Positions 34,783-44,696 of a stretch of 64,000 nt of DNA are shown piece by piece. Numbering within the stretch: the first letter of the stretch is position 1; each line of letters opens with the position of its first letter. Origin of the DNA: Duganella zoogloeoides (GTDB lineage Bacteria > Pseudomonadota > Gammaproteobacteria > Burkholderiales > Burkholderiaceae_D); the NCBI RefSeq assembly GCF_034479515.1, contig NZ_CP140152.1, positions 2,542,001-2,606,000 of the forward strand, in the 5' to 3' direction. Under the pieces are notes generated by a model. That model was not told the DNA's origin. It saw nothing but the letters and a program-made list of their open reading frames with translations, and did not search any database. The translations under genes and the position numbers were made by a program.

Positions 34783-36630
34783 TTACTGCGCCGTCACCTG
34801 CACCGGTTCCTGCGGGAACGAGGTGGCGCCATGGCCCAGGTAGAAGCTCGGGTTCGGCGGCTGGTTGTAGCCGGCGTTCTGGCCCGCCACCTGGCTGCGG
34901 TACTGCGGGTTGTGCATCAGCGTGGTGATGCGGGTAGCGGTCGGAATCGTGGTGCTGAACACCAGCAGCGCGGTATTGCTGCTGTTGCGCACCACGATTT
35001 CCTCGCGCCAGTCGCCGAACAGGTCGGCGGTCAGCACCGGCGTGGCCTTGGTGCCGTTGTTGGTGGCGCCGCCATAGGCGCCCAGGTCGAGCAGGTTGTT
35101 CATGCTGGACGTGGCCGGATTCCACTTCTGCACGATGGTGCTGCCCAGCGGTTCGCGCAGCAGATCGCCGTCCCACCAGACGCCGAAGTTCATCGAACTG
35201 GGCGCGCTGGTGCTCAACTGGGTGCCGGTGACCGTGCGCAGGCCGCCCCGGCTGGCCCAGCATTCGGCGCCGGCGTGATTCGGGTCGATGTCGAAGCACA
35301 CGCCGCGACCGACGTCGGTATTCGAGCCGCTGGCGCCCCAGATCAGCGCGCCGGTGGCGGCGTCGTGCAGGCCGGAACCGCTGGCGCCATAGCTGCTCGG
35401 GCTTTCGTGGACCATGTAGATTTGCTGGCCGCTGCGGTTCGGGTCGAATTTGCCGAAGTGCAGGGCGTCGCCGTGACCGAGGCCGGTGGTGTACAGCAGC
35501 TGGCCGTTGCTGCCGATGGTGGCCGCGCCATACACGATGTCGTCCTTGCCGTCGCCATCGGCGTCGCCAGTGGCGAACCAGTGCGCACCCTGGCCGCGCG
35601 CCGCGCTGCCGGCCACGTCGGTATCAAACACCCAGCGGCTGGTCAGGTTGCCGTTGCGCCAGTCCCACGCTGCGATCACGGCGCGCGTGTAGTAGCCGCG
35701 CGAAAACACCGCGCTCGGGCGGGCGCCGTCGAGGTTGGCCGCGCCGCCGAGGAAACGGTCCACCCGGTTGCCGTAATTGTCGCCCCAGCTCGACACCGTG
35801 CCGCGCGCCGGCAGGTAGTTGACGGTTTTCATGGCAGCGCCGGTCTGGCCGTTGAACACGGTGAGGAATTCCGGCCCGGTCAGGATGTAGCCGGCGCTGG
35901 AGCGGTAGTCGGCGGTGGCCGAACCGATGGTCGTGCCCTGGCCATCGACGGTGCCGTCGGCCGTTTTCGCCATCACCTCGGCCTTGCCGTCGCCGTCGAA
36001 ATCGTAGGCCAGGAAGGTGGTGTAGTGGGCGCCGGCGCGGATGTTCTTGCCCAGGTTGATGCGCCACAGCAGGGTGCCGTCGAGTTTATACGCGTCCAGG
36101 TAGGTGTTGCCGGTGTAGCCGGACTGCGAATTGTCCTTGGCATTGGTCGGCTGCCACTTGACGACGATTTCATACGTGCCGTCGCCATCGAGGTCGGCGG
36201 GCGCGCCGTCGTTGAGCTCATACGTGTAGGCCACGCCGTCGGGTGTGGTGCCGCCGGCCGGCGCCTGCACCGGGATCGATTTGTAGGGCTGGCTCCAGGT
36301 GGCGCCGGCGCTGAACTGCGAGCTGGCCTGTTCCACGCCGCCCACTACCGCACGCACCGCGTACTGGTTGCCGGCGTTGCCGGCGCTGTCGCTGTAATTG
36401 AGCGCGTTCAACGGCGTGGCAGTGATCTTGATGCCGTCGCGATAGACATTAAAGGTGGTGCCAGCGGCGTCGGTGGACAGCTGGCGCCAGCTGACGAACA
36501 CGCCGTTGCCCGACGTAACGGCCACGGCGCCGCGATTGAGTCGTTCGATCTGCTTGTTCGCTGCCGTGGCCGTGCCGGCCGCAAGCGTGGCGATCAGGAT
36601 GGATACCGCTGAGGCGATGCGTAAATTCAT
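34783..36630 (-). CDS. Rhamnogalacturonan lyase, family PL11
   Basis: Secreted enzyme that cleaves the rhamnogalacturonan I backbone of pectin by beta-elimination. 615 residues with a signal peptide (to about GTATA). The body is a beta-propeller rich in calcium-binding repeats: DLDGDGTYEIVVKW, DFDGDGKAEVMAKT and DADGDGKDDIVYGA. Family features include YTYELNDGAPADLDG, WGDNYGNRVDRFL and FDIDPNHAGAECWASRGG. The length fits single-domain YesW-like members. It heads a group with two TonB-dependent receptors, which could import the oligosaccharides. Confidence 0.93.
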   Translation of the reverse strand: MNLRIASAVSILIATLAAGTATAANKQIERLNRGAVAVTSGNGVFVSWRQLSTDAAGTTFNVYRDGIKITATPLNALNYSDSAGNAGNQYAVRAVVGGVEQASSQFSAGATWSQPYKSIPVQAPAGGTTPDGVAYTYELNDGAPADLDGDGTYEIVVKWQPTNAKDNSQSGYTGNTYLDAYKLDGTLLWRINLGKNIRAGAHYTTFLAYDFDGDGKAEVMAKTADGTVDGQGTTIGSATADYRSSAGYILTGPEFLTVFNGQTGAAMKTVNYLPARGTVSSWGDNYGNRVDRFLGGAANLDGARPSAVFSRGYYTRAVIAAWDWRNGNLTSRWVFDTDVAGSAARGQGAHWFATGDADGDGKDDIVYGAATIGSNGQLLYTTGLGHGDALHFGKFDPNRSGQQIYMVHESPSSYGASGSGLHDAATGALIWGASGSNTDVGRGVCFDIDPNHAGAECWASRGGLRTVTGTQLSTSAPSSMNFGVWWDGDLLREPLGSTIVQKWNPATSSMNNLLDLGAYGGATNNGTKATPVLTADLFGDWREEIVVRNSSNTALLVFSTTIPTATRITTLMHNPQYRSQVAGQNAGYNQPPNPSFYLGHGATSFPQEPVQVTAQ

Positions 36631-36821
36631 GGGTTGTCTCCATTGGCTATGGTTATGGGCCCGTCGCGCGGGCCTGCCTACGTTACCTCAGTAAAAATGC
36701 AAGTCACCGCCGCAAACCCGGCAGCAGCGTAATAGTCAACTTGTCGAGCAATGTTGTTGTTTTCGGTAGCGCAACCATGAAAACCGTTGTGACCGGCTGG
36801 GGGTTGCGTTACATTGCGGAA

Positions 36822-39800
36822 ATGAAAAGGCGCGGCTTGACGATGGCGGTTTCCCTGGCGTGGAGCGTCGCTTCCGTGCTGCCGGTGCTGGCGGCACTGG
36901 CCGCGCCAACCGCCGTGGCCGAGGTCGGGCCACAGCACCCGCTTGATGGCAATGCCGGTGCCGGCGTAACCTCTGCCGTGAACGCCAACGCCAACGCCAA
37001 CGCCAACGCGAGAACGAACGCCAACGCTAATGCCAGCGCCAGCGCTAATGCAGGTGCCAAAGTCAGCGCCAACGCCGCCGTCAGTATCAACGTCGCCGCC
37101 GGCGCCGCCGCAATTGCCGTGCCAGAACTGGCGCGCCAGCTTGGCGTGCGGGTACTGGCCAGTGGTGACGACCTGGCCGGCGTGTCCACGCCAGCGTTGC
37201 TGGGCGCCTACCGCCCTAGCCAGGCGCCTCAGGCACTGGCGGCGCTGCTGGCCGGTACCGGCCTGGTCGTGCGCAGCCAGGGCGGCAGCCTGCTGATCGA
37301 GCGTCCGGCCAGCCACCAACCGTCAACCGCATCCGAACCCGCACCGGTGATCGTGGAAGTGGCCGGCGTGCGCGCCGCCCAGCAAACGTCGATCGACCGC
37401 AAGAAGCACGCCGCCACCGCGCTCGATGCGGTGGTGGCCGAAGATGTCGGCACTTTCCCCGACCGTAACGCCGCCGAGGCCATTTCGCGCATCGCCGGCG
37501 TCACGCTCGAGCGCGGTGACTATGGCGAAGGCACCACTGTCAACGTGCGCGGCAGCCAGGCCGGCTACACCCGGGTGGAAATCGACGGCGTCGGCGTGCA
37601 GACCGGCGGCGGCTCCGACCTCAACGGCGGCGGCGGCGGGCGGGGTGTCGATTTGCGCGAGCTCTCCACCGACCTGATCAAGAGTATCGACATGGTCAAG
37701 GGCGCCACCGCCGACATGACCGAAGGCTCGCTGGGCGGCAGCATCGTGATCCGCACCCGCAACGGCCTCGATTTCGAGCGCCGCCACGTGTCGCTGCGCC
37801 TGGCCGGCCAGCAAAACTCGATCAACGGCAAGACCACGCCCAACGTGAATTTTGTATTTGCGGACAAGTTCCTCGACCAGCGCCTGGGCGTGATCGTCAA
37901 CCTCGGCGGCGCCCGCGCGCGTAACGAAAATCACACAATGTCGGTGTCGAACCGCGACCTCGGCATGAGCCGGCTGATCGACTTCGACCAGTCGCCGGAG
38001 AAAACCTTCAGCTTCCAGCCCGCCACCGTTTCCACCACCGATCCGGCAGCCACCGCGCCGTTGCAGCGCTGGGCGCGCGCCGGTGGCGGCACGGTCGATT
38101 CGCTCAGTCCTCTGGAAATCGTCACCCGCGCCGCCAACGCTGCCAGCAAGGATGACTGCCGCGCCGCCTTTCCCGCCTATACCGCCACCGAGCTGGCGAT
38201 GTTCGGCTCGGCCAGCGCCCGGGCAGGCGCGCAGAACCAGCGCGGCAACGAACTGCTCAGCTGCCTGAACCAGTGGAACGACTACACGCCGCAAAACCTG
38301 CGCTACCAGGTGCGGCGCCAGCACGAGCGGCGCTGGTCGGGCGATATCCGGCTCGACTTCAAGGTCAGCCAGGCGTTGTCGGTGTACGCCCGGGTCACCC
38401 GCACCACGCGCCACATCGACGACGACCAGCTGTTCTTCTCGGCCGGCGGCATCAATATCAATGGCGCCGGCCGCTACACCGATACGCCCGCCAGCGATGG
38501 CGTCATCCGCGTACCGGGTTCCGGCAGCGGCAGCTACTGGTATGCCACGCCCGCCAATGGCGGCGTTGCCGATGGCCGGTGGCTGGGCTTGACGGACGGC
38601 ACGGTGGCCAATATCGTGCACGGTTCGGTGGCGGTGGACGCCAGCCACCACGTCACCGCCTACACCTTGAGCAACCCCAGCATCAATAACGACCAGATCT
38701 ACGACCGCATCGAGAGCCGTTCGCGCTACAACGAGGCCGGCGGCGCCTGGCGCTCGGGCCGCTTCCAGGCCGATTTCCTGGCGGGCCTGGTCAAGGCCGA
38801 GACGGCGCGCCTGCAATGGCGCACCAATCTCGCCTTTGCCGGCGGCCCCACCCGGGTCGCGCTGGACCCGGACGGCTGGTGGCTGGCGGCGTTGCCGGCG
38901 GACGTGGCCGCCATGCAGCTGGACCCCAACCGCTACGGCGCGGTGCAGTCCTCCGCCCCCGGCCTGCCGGCGATCTCCACAGCCACCCAGCTGACCCAGG
39001 CCAACCCGCGCCTGATGGCGCGGCGCGAGGCCACGGCCCGGCTCGACATGCGCTACGCCACCGCCGCGTGGGTGCCCTGGCTGTCACGGGTCAAATTCGG
39101 CGCCAGCCGGCGCGACTATCGCACCTCGGTGTGGAATGGCCAGGGTTACACGGTGCGCTCGGCCGCAGGGGACGAACCGGCCGTGGTGGTGCCGCGCGCT
39201 GCGCTCAACAGCAGTTTCCAGGCGTGCGAAAACACGCCCGCGTCGCTGGCGCCCGGCGGTACGCCGTGCCGCTATGGCACCACCTTCAGCAGTACGCCCG
39301 GGAACGTGCTCAGCAGCCTGATCGTCATGCCGCAGGCAACGTACCGCGACATCGTGGGCCAGGCGCTGCTGGCCAACCCGGTGGGGTTCTTCAACAGCCT
39401 GCCCGACCGGCCGGCCGCGCTGCTGACGGGCTGGAGCGAAATCGATGTGCGCCGCGTGATCGCCGCCAGCGGCGTGCAGAACTTCAACCTCGATTGCGTG
39501 CGCACCTGTCGCGGCAGCGATGGCCGCGTGTACGAGCAGCCGCGCACCGGCGTGCGCGAACGCATCGACGCGGCCTATGTCAGCGCCGATTTCGCGGTTG
39601 ACGATATGCCGCTGGGCGGCACCCTGGACGGCAACCTGGGCTGGCGCGTGGTGCGTACTGGCGTGGCCGCCACCGGCCTGATGACCTTGCAGTCGGTTGG
39701 CGCCGGCGCCACCAGTGCCGTCACGCGCAATACTGCGTTGAAGAACCGCGTTACTGACGTCATGCCCATGCTCAACCTGGCCTGGTGGGTGGCGCCAGAC

Positions 39801-40751
39801 CTGGTGCTGCGTTTTGGCCGCGCCAAGGCCATTGCCCGGCCGCCGGTGGAATACCTGTACAGCAACGGCGTGACCTGCACCAGCGCTGCCGGAACCGGCA
39901 CCGGAACCGGCACCGGGATCGGGACCGCAACTGACCTGCAATGCAGCGGCACCATGGGCAACCCCGGCCTGCGCCCATTGACCAACCGTAACGACAACCT
40001 GGCCGCCGAGTGGTACCCGAACCGCGATACGGTGCTGTCGCTGGCGGCGTTTCGCCAGCGCGGCCGGGTGGGCGCGCCGATGCGGGTGGCGGTGGCCGGC
40101 GCGCTGCCGTTCGCCGGCGCCGGCGTGCAGGACCCCGCCAGCGGCGCCGACCTCGGCGATGCACGCTATGCGTTTGCCACCTATGTCAACGGACCGGCGA
40201 TTACCCGCCACGGCGTGGAAGTGGCCGTAAAAACCGCGTTCACCGGCCTGTCCTGGCTGCTGCGTCACACCGGTATCGACGCCAACTACGCGCGCCAGCG
40301 GTCAAGCAGCGTCGATGGCGCCTTCCGCGACCTGGTCACCGGGGTTGCGCTGGCGCCGGCGGGCGAGATGCGCTACACCTGGAATACCTCGCTATGGTAC
40401 GACGACGGCCGCTGGCGTGCGCGGGTGGCGTGGCAGAGCGCGGCCGGCTATTTCCGCGGCCCGGCCACGCTGGCCAACAACTATCCGGCCGTGGGCATCA
40501 CCGGCACCACCTCGTTGCCGCTCAACCCGGGCTCGGCCACCTTCCGCGACGCCAGCCGTTTTATCGACGCCAAGGTGTCGTACCGCCTGCACCCGGGCCT
40601 GGAAGTGTTTGTCGAAGGCCGCAACCTGGGCCGGCGCACGGTAAGCAATTCGCAAACCGCGGTGCAGCCCCTGGCGGACGGCACCCCGAACCTGCTCGAC
40701 CGTGCGTACTACGGCGCCCAGTACATGGCAGGCATCAACCTCAAGTACTAG
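36822..40751 (+). CDS. TonB-dependent receptor with STN domain and Asn-Ala repeats (oligosaccharide type)
   Basis: About 1309 residues from the ATG at 36822 (MKRRGLTMAVS..., a good signal peptide ending near TAVAE). ATGs at 36741 and 36777 are in frame and possible. After the signal come Asn/Ala/Ser repeats (about residues 54-85), an STN-like domain (VPELARQLGVRVLASGDDLAG), then a plug with TGGGSDLNGGGGGRG and a large barrel ending in GINLKY. The plug is of the Xanthomonadales/Caulobacter oligosaccharide TBDR group (TIGR01782-like). A convergent paralogue follows at 40761, and the PL11 lyase is divergent, so pectin fragments are the probable ligand. Confidence 0.88.
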   Translation: MKRRGLTMAVSLAWSVASVLPVLAALAAPTAVAEVGPQHPLDGNAGAGVTSAVNANANANANARTNANANASASANAGAKVSANAAVSINVAAGAAAIAVPELARQLGVRVLASGDDLAGVSTPALLGAYRPSQAPQALAALLAGTGLVVRSQGGSLLIERPASHQPSTASEPAPVIVEVAGVRAAQQTSIDRKKHAATALDAVVAEDVGTFPDRNAAEAISRIAGVTLERGDYGEGTTVNVRGSQAGYTRVEIDGVGVQTGGGSDLNGGGGGRGVDLRELSTDLIKSIDMVKGATADMTEGSLGGSIVIRTRNGLDFERRHVSLRLAGQQNSINGKTTPNVNFVFADKFLDQRLGVIVNLGGARARNENHTMSVSNRDLGMSRLIDFDQSPEKTFSFQPATVSTTDPAATAPLQRWARAGGGTVDSLSPLEIVTRAANAASKDDCRAAFPAYTATELAMFGSASARAGAQNQRGNELLSCLNQWNDYTPQNLRYQVRRQHERRWSGDIRLDFKVSQALSVYARVTRTTRHIDDDQLFFSAGGININGAGRYTDTPASDGVIRVPGSGSGSYWYATPANGGVADGRWLGLTDGTVANIVHGSVAVDASHHVTAYTLSNPSINNDQIYDRIESRSRYNEAGGAWRSGRFQADFLAGLVKAETARLQWRTNLAFAGGPTRVALDPDGWWLAALPADVAAMQLDPNRYGAVQSSAPGLPAISTATQLTQANPRLMARREATARLDMRYATAAWVPWLSRVKFGASRRDYRTSVWNGQGYTVRSAAGDEPAVVVPRAALNSSFQACENTPASLAPGGTPCRYGTTFSSTPGNVLSSLIVMPQATYRDIVGQALLANPVGFFNSLPDRPAALLTGWSEIDVRRVIAASGVQNFNLDCVRTCRGSDGRVYEQPRTGVRERIDAAYVSADFAVDDMPLGGTLDGNLGWRVVRTGVAATGLMTLQSVGAGATSAVTRNTALKNRVTDVMPMLNLAWWVAPDLVLRFGRAKAIARPPVEYLYSNGVTCTSAAGTGTGTGTGIGTATDLQCSGTMGNPGLRPLTNRNDNLAAEWYPNRDTVLSLAAFRQRGRVGAPMRVAVAGALPFAGAGVQDPASGADLGDARYAFATYVNGPAITRHGVEVAVKTAFTGLSWLLRHTGIDANYARQRSSSVDGAFRDLVTGVALAPAGEMRYTWNTSLWYDDGRWRARVAWQSAAGYFRGPATLANNYPAVGITGTTSLPLNPGSATFRDASRFIDAKVSYRLHPGLEVFVEGRNLGRRTVSNSQTAVQPLADGTPNLLDRAYYGAQYMAGINLKY
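36981..37010 (+). repeat. Hexanucleotide (AACGCC) tandem repeat in a receptor gene
   Basis: Five tandem copies (the last AACGCG) encode Asn-Ala repeats, followed by degenerate copies to about 37060. Unit length is a multiple of three, so expansion or contraction changes length without breaking the frame. Confidence 0.85.
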
Positions 40752-40760
40752 CTCACATTG

Positions 40761-43700
40761 TTACTTGTTGCTGAAGTTGACCCCCACCGTAATGCGCCGC
40801 CCCGCATACGCATAGTTCTGCAGGTTGGGCGTGCCGTCCGCGTACGGCGCCGAGCCGATGCTGTCGGTCTGGGTGTTGTTGCCCAGGTTGCGACCCTCGA
40901 TGAAGACCTCCACGCCCGGGCTGAAGCGGTACGACAGCTTGCCGTCTATAAAGCTGCGGCGGTCGCGCCAGTTCGGCGAGCCGGGGTTCCACGCCAGGCT
41001 GCTGCTGTTGCTGAAGTTATACATCGGGTAGGTGTTCAAGCCGGTGCCGCTGTCGCCGCACGGCGCGATGCAGCGGAACTGCTCGCTCACGGTCTGCACT
41101 GCCACCCGCGCCTGGAACTTGCCGTCGTCATACCACAGCGTGTAGTTGAACGAGTAGCGCGAAGCGCCGGCCGGCGGCAGCGCGTTGCCGGTCAGCGGAT
41201 CGAGGTAAGGCCGCACGATGGCCGACTTCTGGCGCGTGAAATTGGCGTCGAAGCCGGTGTAGCGCAGGTGCCACGGCAACGACGTAAATGCCGTCTTCAT
41301 GCTGAACTCGTATCCCTTGCGGGTGGAGACGGGGCCGTTGCGGTACGTGTTGTAGTTGAACAGCAGGTCCGACAGCGGCTTGCCGGTGGCCGGATTGACC
41401 TCCGAGGTGCCGGCAAACACCGGCACGTCGAACACGCCCACCGTTTCGTTGGGACCGATGCGGCCTTCCTGGCGGTAGGTGGCGGCAGTGAACATGGTGT
41501 CGCGGTTCGGGTACCACTCCACGCTCAGGTTCTGGTTGAAGTTGCTCTGGCCGCGCAGGTCGGGGTTGCCCACCGTGGTGCAGGCCATGTTTTCCTCGTC
41601 GTCCTCGGCGCTGTTGTCGAGCCGGCGTTCGTCATACGTGCAGGTGCCGGCGGCAACCAGGCGCGAGGCCGGCGGCAGGGCCACGCTTTTCGCCGCGCTG
41701 TAGCGCACCACCGCCTTGTCCGGGATCACCCACAGCGCCAGGTTGTAGCTGGGCAGGAAGATGTGGTTGGAGGCGTTGAGCGTGGTGTTGCGAGTAATGC
41801 CGCTGGTGACCGTGCCGCCCGCCGCATCGGGATTGGACGGCTGGTAGTCGGCGGTTTTCAGGATGGTGCGGAACGTCATCTGGCCGGTGCCGCTCACCTT
41901 GCGCTTCACATAGCGGTAGCCGACATTGCCGTCGAGCTCCCAGCCGAAGGGCAGGGCGCGGTCGGTAAACGGAATCTTGTCGAAGGCGAAGTCGGCCATC
42001 AAATAGGCCGACTTGGTTTCCTCGCGGATGCGGGTGACCGGCTGCTCGTACACTTTGCCGTCGCTGGCGGTGCAGCGCTTGGTACAGTTGTAGTCGTAGT
42101 TGGGCAGGCCCAGCAGGTTGACCAGTTTCAGCACGTCGATCTGCTGCCAGTTATCGACCACGTTGTCGGGCCGGCCGCTGGCGCCGTTGAACAGCTTGGT
42201 GTCGGTGGCGCGCGCGCTGAGGATTTGCGACAGGTAGTTCTGGAAGTCCGGCATCGTCATCACGTACGTGCTCGACAGCGACGGCGCGGTACCCGGCTGC
42301 AGGCCGAACTGGCAGGCGCTGGCCGTCCCCAGCGAGGCCGGCGTATCCTGGCAACCGCGGATGGTGCCGCGCACCTCGGTGCTGGGCATGGTCACGGCGG
42401 GGATATAGCCCGGCGTGCCGGCGGTGCCCACGGCCGGCGATACCGTGTAGCCGCCGCCGCCCCAGCCGTCGCTGCCGTTGCGGCGCAGGTTGGCGCCGCC
42501 TTTCAGGCGGCTGAAGAACGGCACCGCTTCCGGCAGCGTCCAGGTCAGGTCTGCCTTGGCGGTGCGCTCGAAGGTTTCGCGGATTTGCGGCGCCTGCCAC
42601 AGGATGGTGCGGTCGCGCGTGACGATGGGCGCGCCCGGCACCGGTACGGCGGTCACTACTGGCTGCGTGTAGTTGGCCGGATTGGTCAGATCGGGCGGGG
42701 TGGCGAAATCATAGCCCCAGGTGCCGTTGGGGCCGACGCTGATGCGGGTTTCGGGCCCATACACGTAGCTGAGCGAGGTGCGCAGGTTGGACCGGTTGAA
42801 GTCCGAGCGGGCGTCGCCCACCAGGAATTCTGACAGCAGGCCACCCCGGCGCAGCTTGCCGCCCAGTTGCAGGTAGCGCGTGCTGGTCTGCATCAGGTTG
42901 CGGATCTGGTCGGTGCCCACGCTGCTGTTGGTGGTGGTAAAACTGGTCAGGTGGTGGTTCTTGTCCACCACGGCGGTGGCCGGGTTGAAATTGACCACCG
43001 CGCCCTGGACCGGCGCAACACCGTTTGCACCGCTGTAACTGCCCGGCAGCGTGTACCAGCCCGATCCGGGCACGGCGGTGCGCACGCCGTTCGCATCGGT
43101 GTATGCAGGCAGACCGTTCTGTTGGGTGCCGTTAGCGCCGAACTGGCCCAGCGAATACGTGAGGAAGTTGTCATCGACGGTGCGCTTGCTGTAGGCGCCC
43201 TTGGCGTACACCGTGAAATCGCGGTCGATCTGGAAGTCGGCGCGCAGGTCGATATTCTTGCGCTCATCGATCTGGCGCTTGACGAACGAGCGCAGCAATT
43301 GCGGCGTGTAGTCGTTCCACTGGTTCAGGCAGGTGAGCAGCTCGCCGCTGCGCTGGTTGACGGCGTTGGTGCGGTTGGCGGCGCTGAGCGCGGCCAGCGC
43401 CGGCGACGACGTGGCCAGCGCCGGGAATGCGCCGTAACAGTCCTGCTTGGTCTGCGCCGCAGCCGACTTGGTCAAGAGGTCGAGCGGCGTGGCGCCGCGG
43501 AAAATCACCTGGTTGTTGGCCGAATAGCTGTTGATCGGCAGGGTGGCGGCCGGATTGCTCAGGTCCAGCGTCGAGGGCTGGAACGTGAAGGTCTTTTCCG
43601 GCGAGTTGTCGATATCGACAAAGCGGCCATAGCCCTGGCGGCCGTTGCCCGAGGTTTGGAACTGGTGCGACTCGTTGTTGAGCCTTTGCAGCGAGGTATT

Positions 43701-44438
43701 GAGCAGCAGCCCGAGCCGGCCTTCCAGGAATTTGTCGGACAGGATCAGGTTGACGTCCGGCGTCCACTTTTTGTTCAGGCTGCTCTGGGTGCCCGACGTG
43801 CGCACCGACACGAACGGCTTCTTGAAGTCCAGTCCGTTGCGGGTTTCGATGCGGATGCCGCCGCCCAGCGAACCTTCGGTCATGTCGGCGGTCTGGCCCT
43901 TGATCACGTCCACGCTCTTGATCAGGTCGGCAGACAGCTGGCGGAATTCCGAACCGCGGCCGTCGCCGCCGCCATTGAGGTCGCTGCCGCCGGCCGATTG
44001 CACGGCCATGCCGTCCAGTTCCACCCGGGTCAGCTCGGGACCGTTGCCGCGCACGGCCACGCTCACGCCCTCGCCATAGTCGCCACGGTCGATGGCGATG
44101 CCGGCCATGCGCGAGATCGCCTCGCCGATATTGCGGTCGGGCAGGGAGCCGACGTCTTCGGCCACCACCGAATCGACTGCCGTGGCGGCATTTTTCTTGC
44201 GGTCGATCGACGACTGCTGCGAGCGGCGGGTGCTGACGATGACCTTGGTGACTTCGTCGTCGGTGGCGGCCGGGGCTGGGCTGGCCGGGCGGGCCGGGGC
44301 AGCGGTGTCCTGCGCCGCGGCGCCCGGCGCGGCCAGCAGCGACAGCGAAGCGAGGGCCAGCGATACGGCGTAGGTCAGGCGCTTGATGCGGATGCGGCCC
44401 TGCTGGTGCCGGCACTGGTGCTGATCGATCTCATGCAT
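40761..44438 (-). CDS. TonB-dependent receptor (large oligosaccharide type)
   Basis: 1225 residues with an N-terminal extension and signal segment (LTYAVSLALASLSLLAAPGAAAQ). The GGAG site before the ATG supports the start at 44438. The plug starts after a short Ala/Pro-rich region (SSIDRKKNAATAVDSVVAED) and has a GGSDLNGGGDGRG block. The barrel is long and ends in VGVNFSNK. It lacks the STN domain of its paralogue at 36822, with which it shares the plug text nearly word for word, so the two arose by duplication. An ECF sigma/FecR pair lies upstream on the same strand. Likely import of plant oligosaccharides. Confidence 0.88.
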   Translation of the reverse strand: MHEIDQHQCRHQQGRIRIKRLTYAVSLALASLSLLAAPGAAAQDTAAPARPASPAPAATDDEVTKVIVSTRRSQQSSIDRKKNAATAVDSVVAEDVGSLPDRNIGEAISRMAGIAIDRGDYGEGVSVAVRGNGPELTRVELDGMAVQSAGGSDLNGGGDGRGSEFRQLSADLIKSVDVIKGQTADMTEGSLGGGIRIETRNGLDFKKPFVSVRTSGTQSSLNKKWTPDVNLILSDKFLEGRLGLLLNTSLQRLNNESHQFQTSGNGRQGYGRFVDIDNSPEKTFTFQPSTLDLSNPAATLPINSYSANNQVIFRGATPLDLLTKSAAAQTKQDCYGAFPALATSSPALAALSAANRTNAVNQRSGELLTCLNQWNDYTPQLLRSFVKRQIDERKNIDLRADFQIDRDFTVYAKGAYSKRTVDDNFLTYSLGQFGANGTQQNGLPAYTDANGVRTAVPGSGWYTLPGSYSGANGVAPVQGAVVNFNPATAVVDKNHHLTSFTTTNSSVGTDQIRNLMQTSTRYLQLGGKLRRGGLLSEFLVGDARSDFNRSNLRTSLSYVYGPETRISVGPNGTWGYDFATPPDLTNPANYTQPVVTAVPVPGAPIVTRDRTILWQAPQIRETFERTAKADLTWTLPEAVPFFSRLKGGANLRRNGSDGWGGGGYTVSPAVGTAGTPGYIPAVTMPSTEVRGTIRGCQDTPASLGTASACQFGLQPGTAPSLSSTYVMTMPDFQNYLSQILSARATDTKLFNGASGRPDNVVDNWQQIDVLKLVNLLGLPNYDYNCTKRCTASDGKVYEQPVTRIREETKSAYLMADFAFDKIPFTDRALPFGWELDGNVGYRYVKRKVSGTGQMTFRTILKTADYQPSNPDAAGGTVTSGITRNTTLNASNHIFLPSYNLALWVIPDKAVVRYSAAKSVALPPASRLVAAGTCTYDERRLDNSAEDDEENMACTTVGNPDLRGQSNFNQNLSVEWYPNRDTMFTAATYRQEGRIGPNETVGVFDVPVFAGTSEVNPATGKPLSDLLFNYNTYRNGPVSTRKGYEFSMKTAFTSLPWHLRYTGFDANFTRQKSAIVRPYLDPLTGNALPPAGASRYSFNYTLWYDDGKFQARVAVQTVSEQFRCIAPCGDSGTGLNTYPMYNFSNSSSLAWNPGSPNWRDRRSFIDGKLSYRFSPGVEVFIEGRNLGNNTQTDSIGSAPYADGTPNLQNYAYAGRRITVGVNFSNK

Positions 44439-44554
44439 TATTGGTCTCCATTATTTTTGATGTCTCTCTGCGAGCGTGGGTTCCATCCCAGCCTCGCCAT
44501 CAAGACGGTCAGCCGTATGGATTCCGCCGCCACCGCGATGAACGGTCAGCAGCG

Positions 44555-44582
44555 TGACCGTTTGCACGGTTATCTTTTTTTT
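44555..44582 (+). terminator. Terminator-like hairpin 1 in the leader of the Cys-rich gene
   Basis: An ACCGT/ACGGT stem with a TTGC loop, extended by T-A and G-T pairs, is followed after three bases by eight T residues. There is no upstream gene on this strand, so it lies in the leader of the gene at 44697. Confidence 0.55.
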
Positions 44583-44655
44583 CGCTTGCGCGGCGGATTT
44601 GGCGCGCCGGCGCGTCTTATCGTCGTATCTCCTCCTCCCGATCCCGGGATTTCGG

Positions 44656-44683
44656 CGCGGCTGGTCCGCGTCATTTTTTTTTT
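44656..44683 (+). terminator. Terminator-like hairpin 2 in the leader of the Cys-rich gene
   Basis: A CGCGG/CCGCG stem with CTGGT loop is followed by TCA and ten T residues. The T-run abuts the GGAG ribosome-binding site at 44684, so folding could stop transcription or occlude translation of the next gene. Confidence 0.5.
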
Positions 44684-44696
44684 GGAGCGAAGAATA

